A DNA stretch of 22,948 nt from CAYTZN01 sp964442495 (lineage in GTDB: Bacteria > Pseudomonadota > Gammaproteobacteria > Legionellales > Legionellaceae), in contig CAYTZN010000022.1 in assembly GCA_964442495.1 (NCBI GenBank), positions 1-22,948 on the forward strand, written 5' to 3'. A program made the translations under genes and the position numbers. Shown piece by piece: positions 6,554 to 14,184 of this stretch. Within the stretch, counting starts at the first letter, position 1, and every line of letters begins with the position of its first letter. The notes beneath the pieces were generated by a model. That model saw nothing but the letters and a program-made list of their open reading frames with translations, did not search any database and had not been told where the DNA came from.

Positions 6554-7960
6554 TTAAAGCAAACCCGTGGCAATAGGATTCACGCCGATATTAGGATTAA
6601 ACCCACAATCGTCGAGAAGTTTAAGGAGGTTATTTCCCTTACGTGTTAATTGTTTAATGCAATAAATTTCTAGATAACTTTGCAAAATGTAATAATAATC
6701 AGGCAGTGTTAGTATGGAAAGTATTTTCTCTACACGCACCAAGTGGTGACTATTTCCACTATCACAGGTTTGAAATAAAACCGCAGCAAGCATGGCAGCA
6801 TAACTTGCTTTTCGTAATGGATTAGCTAAATAAAACCGTTGCACACACTCATCCAAAGCACGGTCTTTATCCCATTCAACCCATTGCTCATAAAGTGCCA
6901 AAGACTCATTTTTTGCTAAGGTCTCTGAGGATGCCATGTCTTGTAAAGCATAAGCAACCGGCACCACGGCTTGAATGTTTGCCCACGAACAGTTTCCTGC
7001 AATTTGTGAGCTGATGGGTAGCTGGGCAACAGGCATCAAGCCTAGTTGTTGGTTAATAACGTGGTGGAAATAACGCCTACTTTGTCTTTTATAGAGAAAT
7101 TCTTTCAAGAAATTAAGGTTTAATTCTTCAGGACGTGTCATACGGTAAATATTAACACTGCCTTCTTGCAGACTGTTTTCACCTCTATCTATCTTTGCCC
7201 ACCATTGCTTATAACGAATAAAACCCATAGCATGCCCACGACTAGCGGCCGGCAAAATAAGCATAGGCGATGTCAATAAATGCTCTAAACGCGCAGAGTG
7301 CTTTGCCGTTAAGGTGACTTGATGCTGTAAGTGCAACATTTCATTGGCAGTCGCAAAGGCATCCATCACTTCATGTAGGTGAGGAAAACAATGTCGCAAA
7401 TGCCGTGTAGAATAACTGCTCGTAAAACGCCTTAGCGAATCAATCACCGCGTCTACCGTGAACTCTAAAATAAACCCTTCATAATCCAATTCAACGAATT
7501 CGCCTTCCGCGTTAACAATATCCACGTCACCTTTAAGCTCAAAACGATGCCCAAGAAGCTTTCCGTAAATAAAATCCAGCGCAAAATCAAGTTTAGCACC
7601 GTATTGATAGAGTAAATGCTTAAGAGGATCTTGTCCTCTTAAAATAGGGTAAACCAGTATTGATAGACCAGAATCTGTGTACGCATTAGGATTTGCGCCA
7701 TGCAAGAGCAACAACTTTGTCATCTCTATATCATTATTGTCAACTGCCCAATGAAGCGCGGTCCGACCTGCGACATCAGGCTTGTTTATCTCGACACCTC
7801 TCTCAATTAAAAGTTCGGCGATGTGAGGGTGTCTTGTGATGGCTGTTTCTATGAGCGGTGTGAACCCGTACTCATCAATGTCATTTAATGTTTCACCCTC
7901 ACGGATGTAATGATCAAAATCAGGGATGCGAGCACTGATAATATCATTGGCGATAGTCAT
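6554..7960 (-). CDS. ankH: AnkH/LegA3-like effector: ankyrin repeats plus cysteine-protease-like domain
   Basis: A 468-aa protein. Ankyrin repeats occupy about 30-125, with clear consensus in EYGFTPLIETAITRHPHIAELLI, AGRTALHWAVDNNDIEMTKLLL and the degenerate SGLSILVYPILRGQD unit. A second domain (about 160-420) carries SRGHAMGF (H243), KIDRGE (D258) and QIAGNCSWAN (Q319, C324, W326), which look like a cysteine-protease catalytic set in the order His-Asp-Cys. Length and architecture fit Legionella AnkH/LegA3, a Dot/Icm effector found across Legionella and reported to bind host LARP7. There is no signal peptide. The ATG directly follows the TAA of the upstream 130-aa gene, with GAGG (7971-7968) 7 nt before it, so the two are coupled. 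It appears to be the last gene of the prmB-aroC-asd operon. Proteolytic activity is inferred. Confidence 0.8.
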   Translation of the reverse strand: MTIANDIISARIPDFDHYIREGETLNDIDEYGFTPLIETAITRHPHIAELLIERGVEINKPDVAGRTALHWAVDNNDIEMTKLLLLHGANPNAYTDSGLSILVYPILRGQDPLKHLLYQYGAKLDFALDFIYGKLLGHRFELKGDVDIVNAEGEFVELDYEGFILEFTVDAVIDSLRRFTSSYSTRHLRHCFPHLHEVMDAFATANEMLHLQHQVTLTAKHSARLEHLLTSPMLILPAASRGHAMGFIRYKQWWAKIDRGENSLQEGSVNIYRMTRPEELNLNFLKEFLYKRQSRRYFHHVINQQLGLMPVAQLPISSQIAGNCSWANIQAVVPVAYALQDMASSETLAKNESLALYEQWVEWDKDRALDECVQRFYLANPLRKASYAAMLAAVLFQTCDSGNSHHLVRVEKILSILTLPDYYYILQSYLEIYCIKQLTRKGNNLLKLLDDCGFNPNIGVNPIATGLL

Positions 7961-8353
7961 TTAGGGGCCTCGTCGTGGCGTGGGTGCCGTAGAAAATTTT
8001 GGCATAAGCCCAAGGCGTAACTGCTTTTCATCTTTTTGCTTTTCAATTTCTTTATCAAATTTCCGCCGCTCTTCTGTTCCAGGAGGAGGAACCCCATCCC
8101 AATACTGAGAATCTAGATTTGGGTGCTGCAGGCGCTTTTCTTGAACTTCATCGCCCATGTCGGAGGATGATTGCTCCTCAAAACGCTCACGAGCTTTAAC
8201 ATCAGCGAGCTTACGTTCGCCTTGCTGCTCTAATAAACGCCGCTGCCTATCCATGCTGGTTGTTTCATCCACCAAATAAGAACCAGACCGCCGTCTACCT
8301 GTTGGTATACGATCTGGTAAACCGGTATCTGATGTGTCTTTATTTTTATCCAT
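7961..8353 (-). CDS. Charged, probably disordered 130-aa protein coupled to ankH
   Basis: I do not recognise this family. The protein is very rich in Arg, Lys, Glu, Asp and Gln. It has an N-terminal basic patch (TGRRRSG, 18-24), a charged helix likely to form coiled coil (about 35-61), a short aromatic/proline segment YWDGVPPPG (84-92), a second charged helix (about 93-114) and a basic end (PTPRRGP). There is no signal peptide, membrane segment or Cys. Its TAA is immediately followed by the ankH ATG with no gap, and it starts 14 bp after asd. No Shine-Dalgarno is visible in that 14-bp AT-rich gap. The position suggests a partner or cosecreted effector for AnkH; that is inference. The tight coupling argues that it is a real gene. 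Confidence 0.7.
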   Translation of the reverse strand: MDKNKDTSDTGLPDRIPTGRRRSGSYLVDETTSMDRQRRLLEQQGERKLADVKARERFEEQSSSDMGDEVQEKRLQHPNLDSQYWDGVPPPGTEERRKFDKEIEKQKDEKQLRLGLMPKFSTAPTPRRGP

Positions 8354-8366
8354 ACTATAAGTATAA

Positions 8367-8372
8367 ATTATA
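8367..8372 (-). promoter_or_regulatory. Possible internal -10 before the 130-aa gene
   Basis: A consensus TATAAT on the minus strand (8372-8367) overlaps the asd stop. The -35 region (TGAAAT, 17 nt upstream) is weak. A start near 8360 would leave only about 7 nt before the ATG at 8353, close to leaderless. Confidence 0.25.
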
Positions 8373-9390
8373 AATAGGAGCGTTGCAGAATTTCAGCAAT
8401 TTGAATAGCATTGGTCGCCGCACCCTTTCGAATATTATCAGCCACCACCCACATGTTAATGCCACAAGGGTGTGATATATCTTGCCTTATACGACCCACA
8501 AAAACATCATCATGCCCTACCGCATGTTGAATAGGTGTTGGGTATTTTAATTTGGAAGGATCGTCCACCACTTTAACACCTGGTGCATTTTTCAATAACT
8601 TACGGACGGCGTCCACACTCAAGGGTGATTTTAACTCCAAATGAATAGCTTCTGAGTGACCATAAAGCACGGGGACTCGAACTGTGGTAGGATTCACCAA
8701 AATCGTCTCATCTTCCAAGATTTTACGGGTCTCCCAGACCATTTTCATTTCTTCACGGGTATAACCATTTTCTAAAAATTCATCAATATGCGGCAGAACG
8801 TTAAAAGCAATTTGCTGAGAGTACACTTGCGGCTTAATCGGCCGACCGTTTAATAACTCACCCACCTGATGAATCAACTCTGTTACGGCTTTTTTGCCTG
8901 TTCCAGAAACGGCTTGATACGTTGCGACGTTAATCCGTGCAATTCCAACAGCATCTTGAAGTGGCTTTAAAGCCACCACCATTTGGATAGTGGAACAATT
9001 TGGATTAGCAATGATATTACGATGCGTATAATCCGCAATACGCTCAGGATTGACTTCCGGCACCACCAAAGGAATGTCATCTTCATAGCGAAAACAAGAC
9101 GTATTATCAACCACAACACAACCTGCTGCCGCAGCAATAGGCGCATATTCTTTAGAAACTTGCCCCCCGGCTGAAAATAAAGCAATGTCAGCTTTGGTAA
9201 AATCAAACTCAGCAAGATCTTGCACATCAAGATTCTTGTTATTAAATTTAACCGTTTTACCTATAGACCTTACACTAGCAAGAGGGTAAAGATTTTCCAC
9301 AGGAAAATCTCGCTCTTGTAATCCAGCTAACAATGCCTCACCAACTGCTCCAGTAACCCCAACGATCGCTACGTTTAATTTTCTCGCCAT
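8368..9390 (-). CDS. asd: Aspartate-semialdehyde dehydrogenase
   Basis: Reduces aspartyl phosphate to aspartate semialdehyde with NADPH, the branch point to diaminopimelate/lysine, threonine and methionine. The N-terminal Rossmann motif GVTGAVG is at 11-17. The catalytic cysteine is C132 in NPNCSTIQ, and the acid/base histidine is H245 in GHSEA. At 340 residues it belongs to the shorter ASADH branch rather than the E. coli-type 367-residue form. The start has GAGG 8 nt upstream. It follows aroC by 13 bp and precedes the 130-aa gene by 14 bp, all on one strand, so it is very likely cotranscribed with both. Confidence 0.96.
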   Translation of the reverse strand: MARKLNVAIVGVTGAVGEALLAGLQERDFPVENLYPLASVRSIGKTVKFNNKNLDVQDLAEFDFTKADIALFSAGGQVSKEYAPIAAAAGCVVVDNTSCFRYEDDIPLVVPEVNPERIADYTHRNIIANPNCSTIQMVVALKPLQDAVGIARINVATYQAVSGTGKKAVTELIHQVGELLNGRPIKPQVYSQQIAFNVLPHIDEFLENGYTREEMKMVWETRKILEDETILVNPTTVRVPVLYGHSEAIHLELKSPLSVDAVRKLLKNAPGVKVVDDPSKLKYPTPIQHAVGHDDVFVGRIRQDISHPCGINMWVVADNIRKGAATNAIQIAEILQRSYL

Positions 9391-9403
9391 TTTTATAACC
9401 TCA

Positions 9404-10474
9404 TCAACCGATAACCGATAAATTTTGAGCCTTATGCCTTAAATAATGGTCCATTAATACCAACGCCATCATCGCCTCAGCAATGGGTACGGCACGAATA
9501 CCCACGCAAGGATCGTGACGCCCTTTGGTAACGACCTGAACTTCCTCGCCTTGAGTATTAAGTGATTTACCTGGTGTCACAATGCTCGAGGTAGGTTTTA
9601 GCGCCATGCTCACCTCTATCACTTGACCTGTTGAAATACCACCCAATACACCACCGGCCTGATTACTTAAAAATCCATGCGCGTTCATTTCATCGCGGTG
9701 CTCGCTTCCCCGCTGTAGCACTGAAGCAAAACCCGCGCCGATTTCAACAGCCTTTACCGCATTAATGGACATCATAGCAAATGCAAGCATGGCATCTAGC
9801 CTATCAAACACAGGGTCACCAAGCCCTATCGGCACGCCACGAGCCACCACACCAATACGAGCGCCGATAGAATCGCCCTCTCGACGCAATGTTTCAATAT
9901 AATCTGCAAGCGCTTCGACTTGATGGGTATTAGGACAAAAAAACGGGTTATTATTGATGGCCGTTTCATCTTTAAATTCAACAACAATTGAGCCCATTTG
10001 TTGCATATAACCAATAATGTCTATATTCAATTGACGCTTTAGATAAAGACGCGCAATGGCACCGGCCGCAACCCTTGTGGCCGTCTCACGTGCCGAAGAG
10101 CGTCCACCACCGCGATAATCACGATGCCCATATTTATGATGGTAGGTAAAATCGGCGTGACCGGGGCGAAAAATATCTTTGATGGCCTCATAGTCACGGC
10201 TACGCTGATCACTATTGGCAATTAACAATGCAATAGGGGCGCCCGTCGTAATGCCTTCAAAAACACCAGAAAGAATTTGGACGCGATCCTCTTCTCGGCG
10301 TTGTGTGGTGTATTTAGATTGTCCAGGCTTTCGCTTATCTAGAAAAGGTTGTATATCCTCTTCCGTTAAGCATAACCCTGGAGGACAACCATCCACCACA
10401 CAACCAATAGCGGGGCCATGACTTTCACCAAACGTTGTTACGGTGAATAATGTGCCAAACGTATTTCCACTCAT
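9404..10474 (-). CDS. aroC: Chorismate synthase
   Basis: Final shikimate-pathway enzyme; converts 5-enolpyruvylshikimate-3-phosphate to chorismate using reduced FMN. The start is placed at ATG 10474 (MSGNTFGTLF, aligned with E. coli MAGNTIGQLF). The longer frame begins with TTG at 10495 and has no support. Family signatures are complete: GESHGPAIGCVVDG near the N-terminus, RRPG-like KRKPGQSKY, RPGHADFTY, and YRGGGRSSARET followed by RVAAGAIA. At 356 residues it is of normal length. It lies 23 bp after prmB and 13 bp before asd. The prmB-aroC pair is conserved in E. coli and many gammaproteobacteria. Confidence 0.97.
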   Translation of the reverse strand: MSGNTFGTLFTVTTFGESHGPAIGCVVDGCPPGLCLTEEDIQPFLDKRKPGQSKYTTQRREEDRVQILSGVFEGITTGAPIALLIANSDQRSRDYEAIKDIFRPGHADFTYHHKYGHRDYRGGGRSSARETATRVAAGAIARLYLKRQLNIDIIGYMQQMGSIVVEFKDETAINNNPFFCPNTHQVEALADYIETLRREGDSIGARIGVVARGVPIGLGDPVFDRLDAMLAFAMMSINAVKAVEIGAGFASVLQRGSEHRDEMNAHGFLSNQAGGVLGGISTGQVIEVSMALKPTSSIVTPGKSLNTQGEEVQVVTKGRHDPCVGIRAVPIAEAMMALVLMDHYLRHKAQNLSVIG

Positions 10475-10497
10475 GACATGTTCTGCCTTAAACAAAC

Positions 10498-11415
10498 TTA
10501 GGAACCTGGAAAATAGTCTTTTAATTGTTGGGCGGTTAATAAGAAAACACCCTGTCCACCATGCTCGAAATCAAGCCATGTAAAGGGAACATGCGGGTAT
10601 GCCTCAACAAGGGCTTCTTCGCTATTTCCAACCTCAACCACTAAAATACCGTGATCACTTAGATAAGCATGCGCATCATTTAAAATTTTTTCAACAATGG
10701 CCAAGCCATTGTTCTCAGTTTCTAGTGCAAGTACTGGCTCATGGCGGTATTCTTCAGGCAGTGTTTCCATTTCTTCATGACCGACATAAGGTGGATTACT
10801 GACAATAATGTCATATCGTTGCAGAGGAACGCTATCAAAGCAGTCTGACTCAATGAGGGTTAGCGCCTCCTCGAGCCCATGGCGCTCCTGATTTATTGCC
10901 GCCACATCCAATGCATCTGCTGAAATATCCACTGCATCAACGTTTGCATCTGGAAAAGCATAACAACAAGCAATAGCAATACACGCACTGCCAGTACAAA
11001 GATCGAGTATATTACTCACTTCATTAGGGTCAATCCAGGGTGAAAATTGTTGTAAAATCAACTCTGCAATAGGCGACCTTGGAATAAGTACACGCTCATC
11101 CACATAGAAAGATAAATCACAAAAATAGGCTTCAGAGATAAGATACGGTACAGGCACGTAGGATAAAATCCGCTGTTCTAACTGCTGACATAAAAGTGCT
11201 TTTTCATCACGGGTTAACCTCGCATGAAGCAGGTCAGCGTCTGTATCATAAGGGAGTGAAAGGCTCCCCAAAATAAGGGATTTTATTTCATCATAAGCAT
11301 TGTCAGTTCCATGACCGTAAAAAAGATCCGTTTCATTCGCTCTAGATAGACCAAAGCGCAAAAAATCATTTATGGTTTTAAATTCCTCTGTAACACTTAA
11401 AAATGAACCAGGCAT
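10498..11415 (-). CDS. prmB: Ribosomal protein L3 N5-glutamine methyltransferase PrmB
   Basis: Uses S-adenosylmethionine to methylate a glutamine of ribosomal protein L3 during ribosome assembly. The start is set at ATG 11415, which has GGGAG 5 nt upstream and begins the family-typical region (TINDFLRFGLSRAN.., as E. coli TIQDMLRWSVSR). The longer frame opens with GTG at 11478 and adds 21 unsupported residues. The methyltransferase core shows LDLCTGSACIAIA (SAM-binding motif I), VDAVDIS and the catalytic NPPY. YGHGTDN and DERVLIPRSPI near the N-terminal half are typical PrmB and separate it from PrmC. At 305 residues it fits. It is first in the apparent operon and divergent from the smr gene, the arrangement also seen at E. 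coli smrB/prmB. Confidence 0.95.
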   Translation of the reverse strand: MPGSFLSVTEEFKTINDFLRFGLSRANETDLFYGHGTDNAYDEIKSLILGSLSLPYDTDADLLHARLTRDEKALLCQQLEQRILSYVPVPYLISEAYFCDLSFYVDERVLIPRSPIAELILQQFSPWIDPNEVSNILDLCTGSACIAIACCYAFPDANVDAVDISADALDVAAINQERHGLEEALTLIESDCFDSVPLQRYDIIVSNPPYVGHEEMETLPEEYRHEPVLALETENNGLAIVEKILNDAHAYLSDHGILVVEVGNSEEALVEAYPHVPFTWLDFEHGGQGVFLLTAQQLKDYFPGS

Positions 11416-11641
11416 AACAACTCCCAAAAACATTAACCACAAAGGAGAGCGTCTCAAATCACCTCTGTGAAGATTCACAAATTTTACGCTATTTTAAACA
11501 GTATGTCGCCAATTTGACTGAAATTTGAAAAAATCTGCTCACGAATTTGTGCCATCCTAAATTTAATAATGTTTGTGTTGATTAATAGCATTACAAGCAA
11601 CTAAGGAGATTTTTGGATAATGCGCATAAAGCACTGTACAT

Positions 11642-11650
11642 TGGTATAAT
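11642..11650 (+). promoter_or_regulatory. Extended -10 promoter of the smr gene
   Basis: TGGTATAAT is a perfect extended -10 (TGnTATAAT) with the hexamer at 11645-11650. The -35 position (GCGCAT, 17 nt upstream) is poor, as is usual for extended -10 promoters. A start near 11657 gives a leader of about 22 nt. Confidence 0.65.
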
Positions 11651-11678
11651 GTAGCTTCTTCCACCTAAAAAAATACCA

Positions 11679-12215
11679 ATGCCTGATATATCTGATGAAG
11701 ACAAAGCGTTATTTCGTAGCATGATGCAAGGAATTAAACCTTTGGGCAAAACCAACACAGTAGCACGAGAACCTGTTTCATTACCTACTACACGGATAAG
11801 AAAAAAAGAGGCCCCTCTGCTTCCCAAAGCAAATGTTAACCTTTCAAATTATTATTCCGAAGAAGTTAATGCAGAATCTATGTTGTCCTATTGTAAACAA
11901 AGTATTCCGCACAAACGTTTGTCTCAATTAAGAAGCGGCCAAATTCGATGGGAAGCACGTCTTGATTTGCATGGGTTACGCCCTGATAAAGCCCAGGACA
12001 TCTTATGTAACTTTATTGAACAGCAAACTCATCTTGAGCACCGCTGCCTTCTTATTATCCACGGCAAAGGAGGGCGAAACCATGAACCTCCCATTTTAAA
12101 AAACCATGTCAATCACTGGCTACCTCAAATGCCTCAAGTACTCGCTTTTCACAGCGCATTACCCAAAGACGGTGGCACAGGTGCAATTTATGTGCTGCTT
12201 CAACGGCAGAGGTAA
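11679..12215 (+). CDS. Smr-domain endonuclease (SmrA/SmrB family)
   Basis: A 178-aa protein with a C-terminal Smr domain (about 93-176) containing LDLHG (95-99), LIIHGKGG (125-132) and the terminal ALPKDGGTGAIYVLL. The N-terminus SDEDKALFRSMMQG matches the family. Smr proteins are nucleases; E. coli SmrB cleaves mRNA at collided ribosomes. Position points to SmrB (divergent from prmB, as in E. coli), while the LRSGQ, IIHGKG and ALP.DGG.GA.YV segments look more like SmrA. The DLHG motif, needed for nuclease activity in SmrB-type proteins, is present. The ATG start is supported by the promoter but has no clear Shine-Dalgarno. I therefore give no symbol. Confidence 0.85.
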   Translation: MPDISDEDKALFRSMMQGIKPLGKTNTVAREPVSLPTTRIRKKEAPLLPKANVNLSNYYSEEVNAESMLSYCKQSIPHKRLSQLRSGQIRWEARLDLHGLRPDKAQDILCNFIEQQTHLEHRCLLIIHGKGGRNHEPPILKNHVNHWLPQMPQVLAFHSALPKDGGTGAIYVLLQRQR

Positions 12216-12261
12216 TTATAGCCGTTTACGCTTAGTACTTCAGGGAAAAAACAACTATCTA

Positions 12262-12290
12262 TTGAAATCAACGCCATAAACCTTTACTAT
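12262..12290 (+). promoter_or_regulatory. Candidate sigma-70 promoter of udk
   Basis: TTGAAA (12262-12267), a 17-nt spacer and TACTAT (12285-12290). The start would fall near 12297, leaving about 20 nt before the ATG at 12318. This makes the upstream in-frame TTG at 12291 impossible as a start if the promoter is used. Confidence 0.45.
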
Positions 12291-12317
12291 TTGCACAAAT
12301 TTTTTAATCCTACGCCC

Positions 12318-12950
12318 ATGAGTAAACAAACTATTATTATAGGGATTTCAGGTCCCTCTGCATCAGGTAAGAGCTTATTAGCGAATACCATCGTCAATGA
12401 ATTAGGCTCCGATCAGGTCGTTGTTATTTCTGAAGATGCTTATTACAAAGATAACAGCCATTTGCCTTTTGCCGAACGTGAAAAAATCAACTATGACCAT
12501 CCTGATTCATTCGATCACGCGCTTCTTTGTGATCACCTTCGCCAATTACAGCGTGGCATGACCATACAAATACCCATCTACTCGCACACCAAGCACTTAC
12601 GCACATCAGAAACACGCTCAGTAGGACGACATGCCATTATCGTTTTAGAAGGCATTCTACTGTTCACTGATAAAATTGTACGCGAGCTCATGGATATTCG
12701 AATATTTATGTCAGCACCTCTTGATGTGTGCCTTCTACGACGCTTAAAACGCGACGTAGTAGAACGTCAACGCTCTTTTGAATCCGTACTTCACCAATAT
12801 GAAACCACTGTTCGTCCAATGTATTTACAGTTCATAGAGCCCTCAAGCCGCTATGCAGACTTGATTGTACCTAGGGGCGGTGAAAATCGTATTGCTATTG
12901 ACATGATTCAAGCAAAAATGCGCGAGCTATTAGCACGGCACCCCAATTAA
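12318..12950 (+). CDS. udk: Uridine kinase
   Basis: Pyrimidine salvage enzyme that phosphorylates uridine and cytidine to the monophosphates with ATP or GTP. The start is set at ATG 12318 (MSKQTIIIGISG); the longer frame starts with TTG at 12291, which overlaps the candidate promoter. The P-loop GPSASGKS (11-18) is followed by the substrate-loop SEDAYYKD, the NYDHPDSFD motif, PIYSHTKHLR and the LEGIL strand, all classic uridine kinase features. RRLKRDVVERQRS is the lid region, followed by FIEPSSRYADLIVPRG. At 210 residues it is the usual size. It stands alone between the smr gene and fabI on the same strand; a weak ATG context without a clear Shine-Dalgarno is the only oddity. Confidence 0.94.
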   Translation: MSKQTIIIGISGPSASGKSLLANTIVNELGSDQVVVISEDAYYKDNSHLPFAEREKINYDHPDSFDHALLCDHLRQLQRGMTIQIPIYSHTKHLRTSETRSVGRHAIIVLEGILLFTDKIVRELMDIRIFMSAPLDVCLLRRLKRDVVERQRSFESVLHQYETTVRPMYLQFIEPSSRYADLIVPRGGENRIAIDMIQAKMRELLARHPN

Positions 12951-13006
12951 ACACACGCTCTACATTGGTGCCAATCTCAAAAATCAATCAGTTTAGGGAG
13001 AGTAAT

Positions 13007-13795
13007 ATGGGATTTTTAGCGGGTAAGAAAGCGTTAATTGTAGGCGTGGTAAGCAACCGTTCCATAGCCTATGGTATTGCCAAAGCGCTCCACGAACAAG
13101 GTGCCGAACTTGCATTTACCTATCAAAATGAAAAACTGAAAGAGCGTGTAGAAGGTTTAGCCGCAGATTTTAACTCCACTCTCACCTTTCCCTGTGATGT
13201 TGCTAGTGATGATGAAATTCAACACGTTTTCGAAAAATTAGGCCGCACATGGAATCAACTCGATATTCTTATTCACTCCGTAGCTTACGCACCCGCAGAC
13301 CAAATCAGTGGTGACTATATTGAGCATGCAACACGTGAAGGGTTTAGAGTAGCTCACGATATTAGCGCCTATAGCTTGGTTGCTCTTTCCAAAGCTGCAT
13401 TACCCATGATGAAAGACACCCAAGGTTCTATCCTCACATTGAGTTACTATGGCGCTGAAAAAGCCATTCCTAACTATAATGTGATGGGAATAGCCAAGGC
13501 GAGCCTCGAAGCCTCCGTACGCTATCTTGCTGCAAGCCTAGGTCCTAAAGGACTACGTGTAAATGCGATATCAGCAGGCCCCATCAAAACACTTGCCGCT
13601 GCAGGAATTAAAGACTTCAAAAAAATCCAAACCGCATATGCAGCTCTTACCCCAATGCGTCGCAACATTACCACTGAAGAAGTGGGAAACACAGCGGCGT
13701 TTTTATGTTCTGATCTAGCTTCAGGCATTACAGGTGAAGTTGTTCATGTTGATGCGGGTTACCATGCAGTATCAATGGCGGGGTTAAATGACTAG
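13007..13795 (+). CDS. fabI: Enoyl-[acyl-carrier-protein] reductase FabI
   Basis: Last step of each fatty-acid elongation cycle; reduces trans-2-enoyl-ACP with NADH. It is the target of triclosan and diazaborines. The start is ATG 13007 (MGFLAGKKALIVGV), with GGGAG 6 nt upstream; an upstream in-frame TTG (12965) is rejected. The Rossmann glycine region GVVSNRSIAYGIA, catalytic Y157 and K164 (YNVMGIAK) and accessory Y147 are in place. Residue 93 is Ala (SVAYAP) where E. coli has Gly93; S. aureus FabI also has Ala there. At 262 residues it aligns end to end with E. coli FabI. It ends at a convergent junction with ppiD that carries palindromic repeats. Confidence 0.97.
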   Translation: MGFLAGKKALIVGVVSNRSIAYGIAKALHEQGAELAFTYQNEKLKERVEGLAADFNSTLTFPCDVASDDEIQHVFEKLGRTWNQLDILIHSVAYAPADQISGDYIEHATREGFRVAHDISAYSLVALSKAALPMMKDTQGSILTLSYYGAEKAIPNYNVMGIAKASLEASVRYLAASLGPKGLRVNAISAGPIKTLAAAGIKDFKKIQTAYAALTPMRRNITTEEVGNTAAFLCSDLASGITGEVVHVDAGYHAVSMAGLND

Positions 13796-13810
13796 AGCGC
13801 TATAGCGTTC
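13795..13810 (+). terminator. Weak hairpin at the fabI stop
   Basis: GAGCGC (13795-13800), loop TATA, GCGTTC (13805-13810), with one G-T pair. The stem includes the last base of the stop codon and is followed only by TTGTCATTTG, so it is at best a weak terminator. Confidence 0.3.
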
Positions 13811-13887
13811 TTGTCATTTGAGATGATACCGTCATTTCAAACAGATGCTCTTCTTGAATTTACCCCTTATTCACTTCGTCACCGCAT

Positions 13888-13915
13888 GTGCCGCGGCTTT
13901 GTCCGCGGCATCCAG
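13888..13915 (-). repeat. 28-bp palindromic repeat, copy A
   Basis: The reverse complement of this segment is identical at all 28 positions to 14040-14067. It starts (minus strand) CTGGATGCCGCGG and ends CCGCGGCAC; the inner arms TGCCGCGG and CCGCGGCA form an 8-bp stem around ACAAAG. Confidence 0.85.
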
Positions 13916-14039
13916 GCAATCGTAATCAAGCCATCCAGCCTAGCTATATCTGCTTGGATTTGAATTATCCTATAAATCTTTACAGCAAATTTTTAAACCT
14001 TTTTAACACGTTAGTTTCGTGCTTTTGAGAACCACCGAA

Positions 14040-14067
14040 CTGGATGCCGCGGACAAAGCCGCGGCAC
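14040..14067 (+). repeat. 28-bp palindromic repeat, copy B
   Basis: Exact inverted partner of copy A, 124 bp away. Each copy folds on itself (8-bp stem TGCCGCGG/CCGCGGCA), and the two can also pair with each other. Repeats with a GGATGCCG...CGGC palindrome are, to my knowledge, scattered in many copies in genomes of intracellular gammaproteobacteria. The DNA between A and B has no clear symmetry or coding content. Confidence 0.85.
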
Positions 14068-14184
14068 GTTGGGTTTTTGTGTGGTCCTGCTAAGAACAAG
14101 TGTGTTACTAGTATTTAGCTTTAGCTACAATTGCAGCGCATGGGTGATGTATAGAAAGAATGTGTCGCTTCGCGATGGTTTAAA

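Noticed and set aside
10475..10495. Longer aroC frame starting at 10495
   Set aside because: The codon is TTG, the seven extra residues have no counterpart in AroC proteins, and MSGNTFG at 10474 matches the family start.
11416..11478. Longer prmB frame starting at 11478
   Set aside because: Starts with GTG and adds 21 residues unlike PrmB; ATG 11415 has a strong GGGAG site at ideal spacing.
12291..12317. Longer udk frame from 12291
   Set aside because: TTG codon that abuts the -10 of the candidate promoter; ATG 12318 fits the family.
12965..13006. Longer fabI frame from 12965
   Set aside because: TTG codon; FabI proteins start MGFL, and the ATG at 13007 has its own GGGAG.
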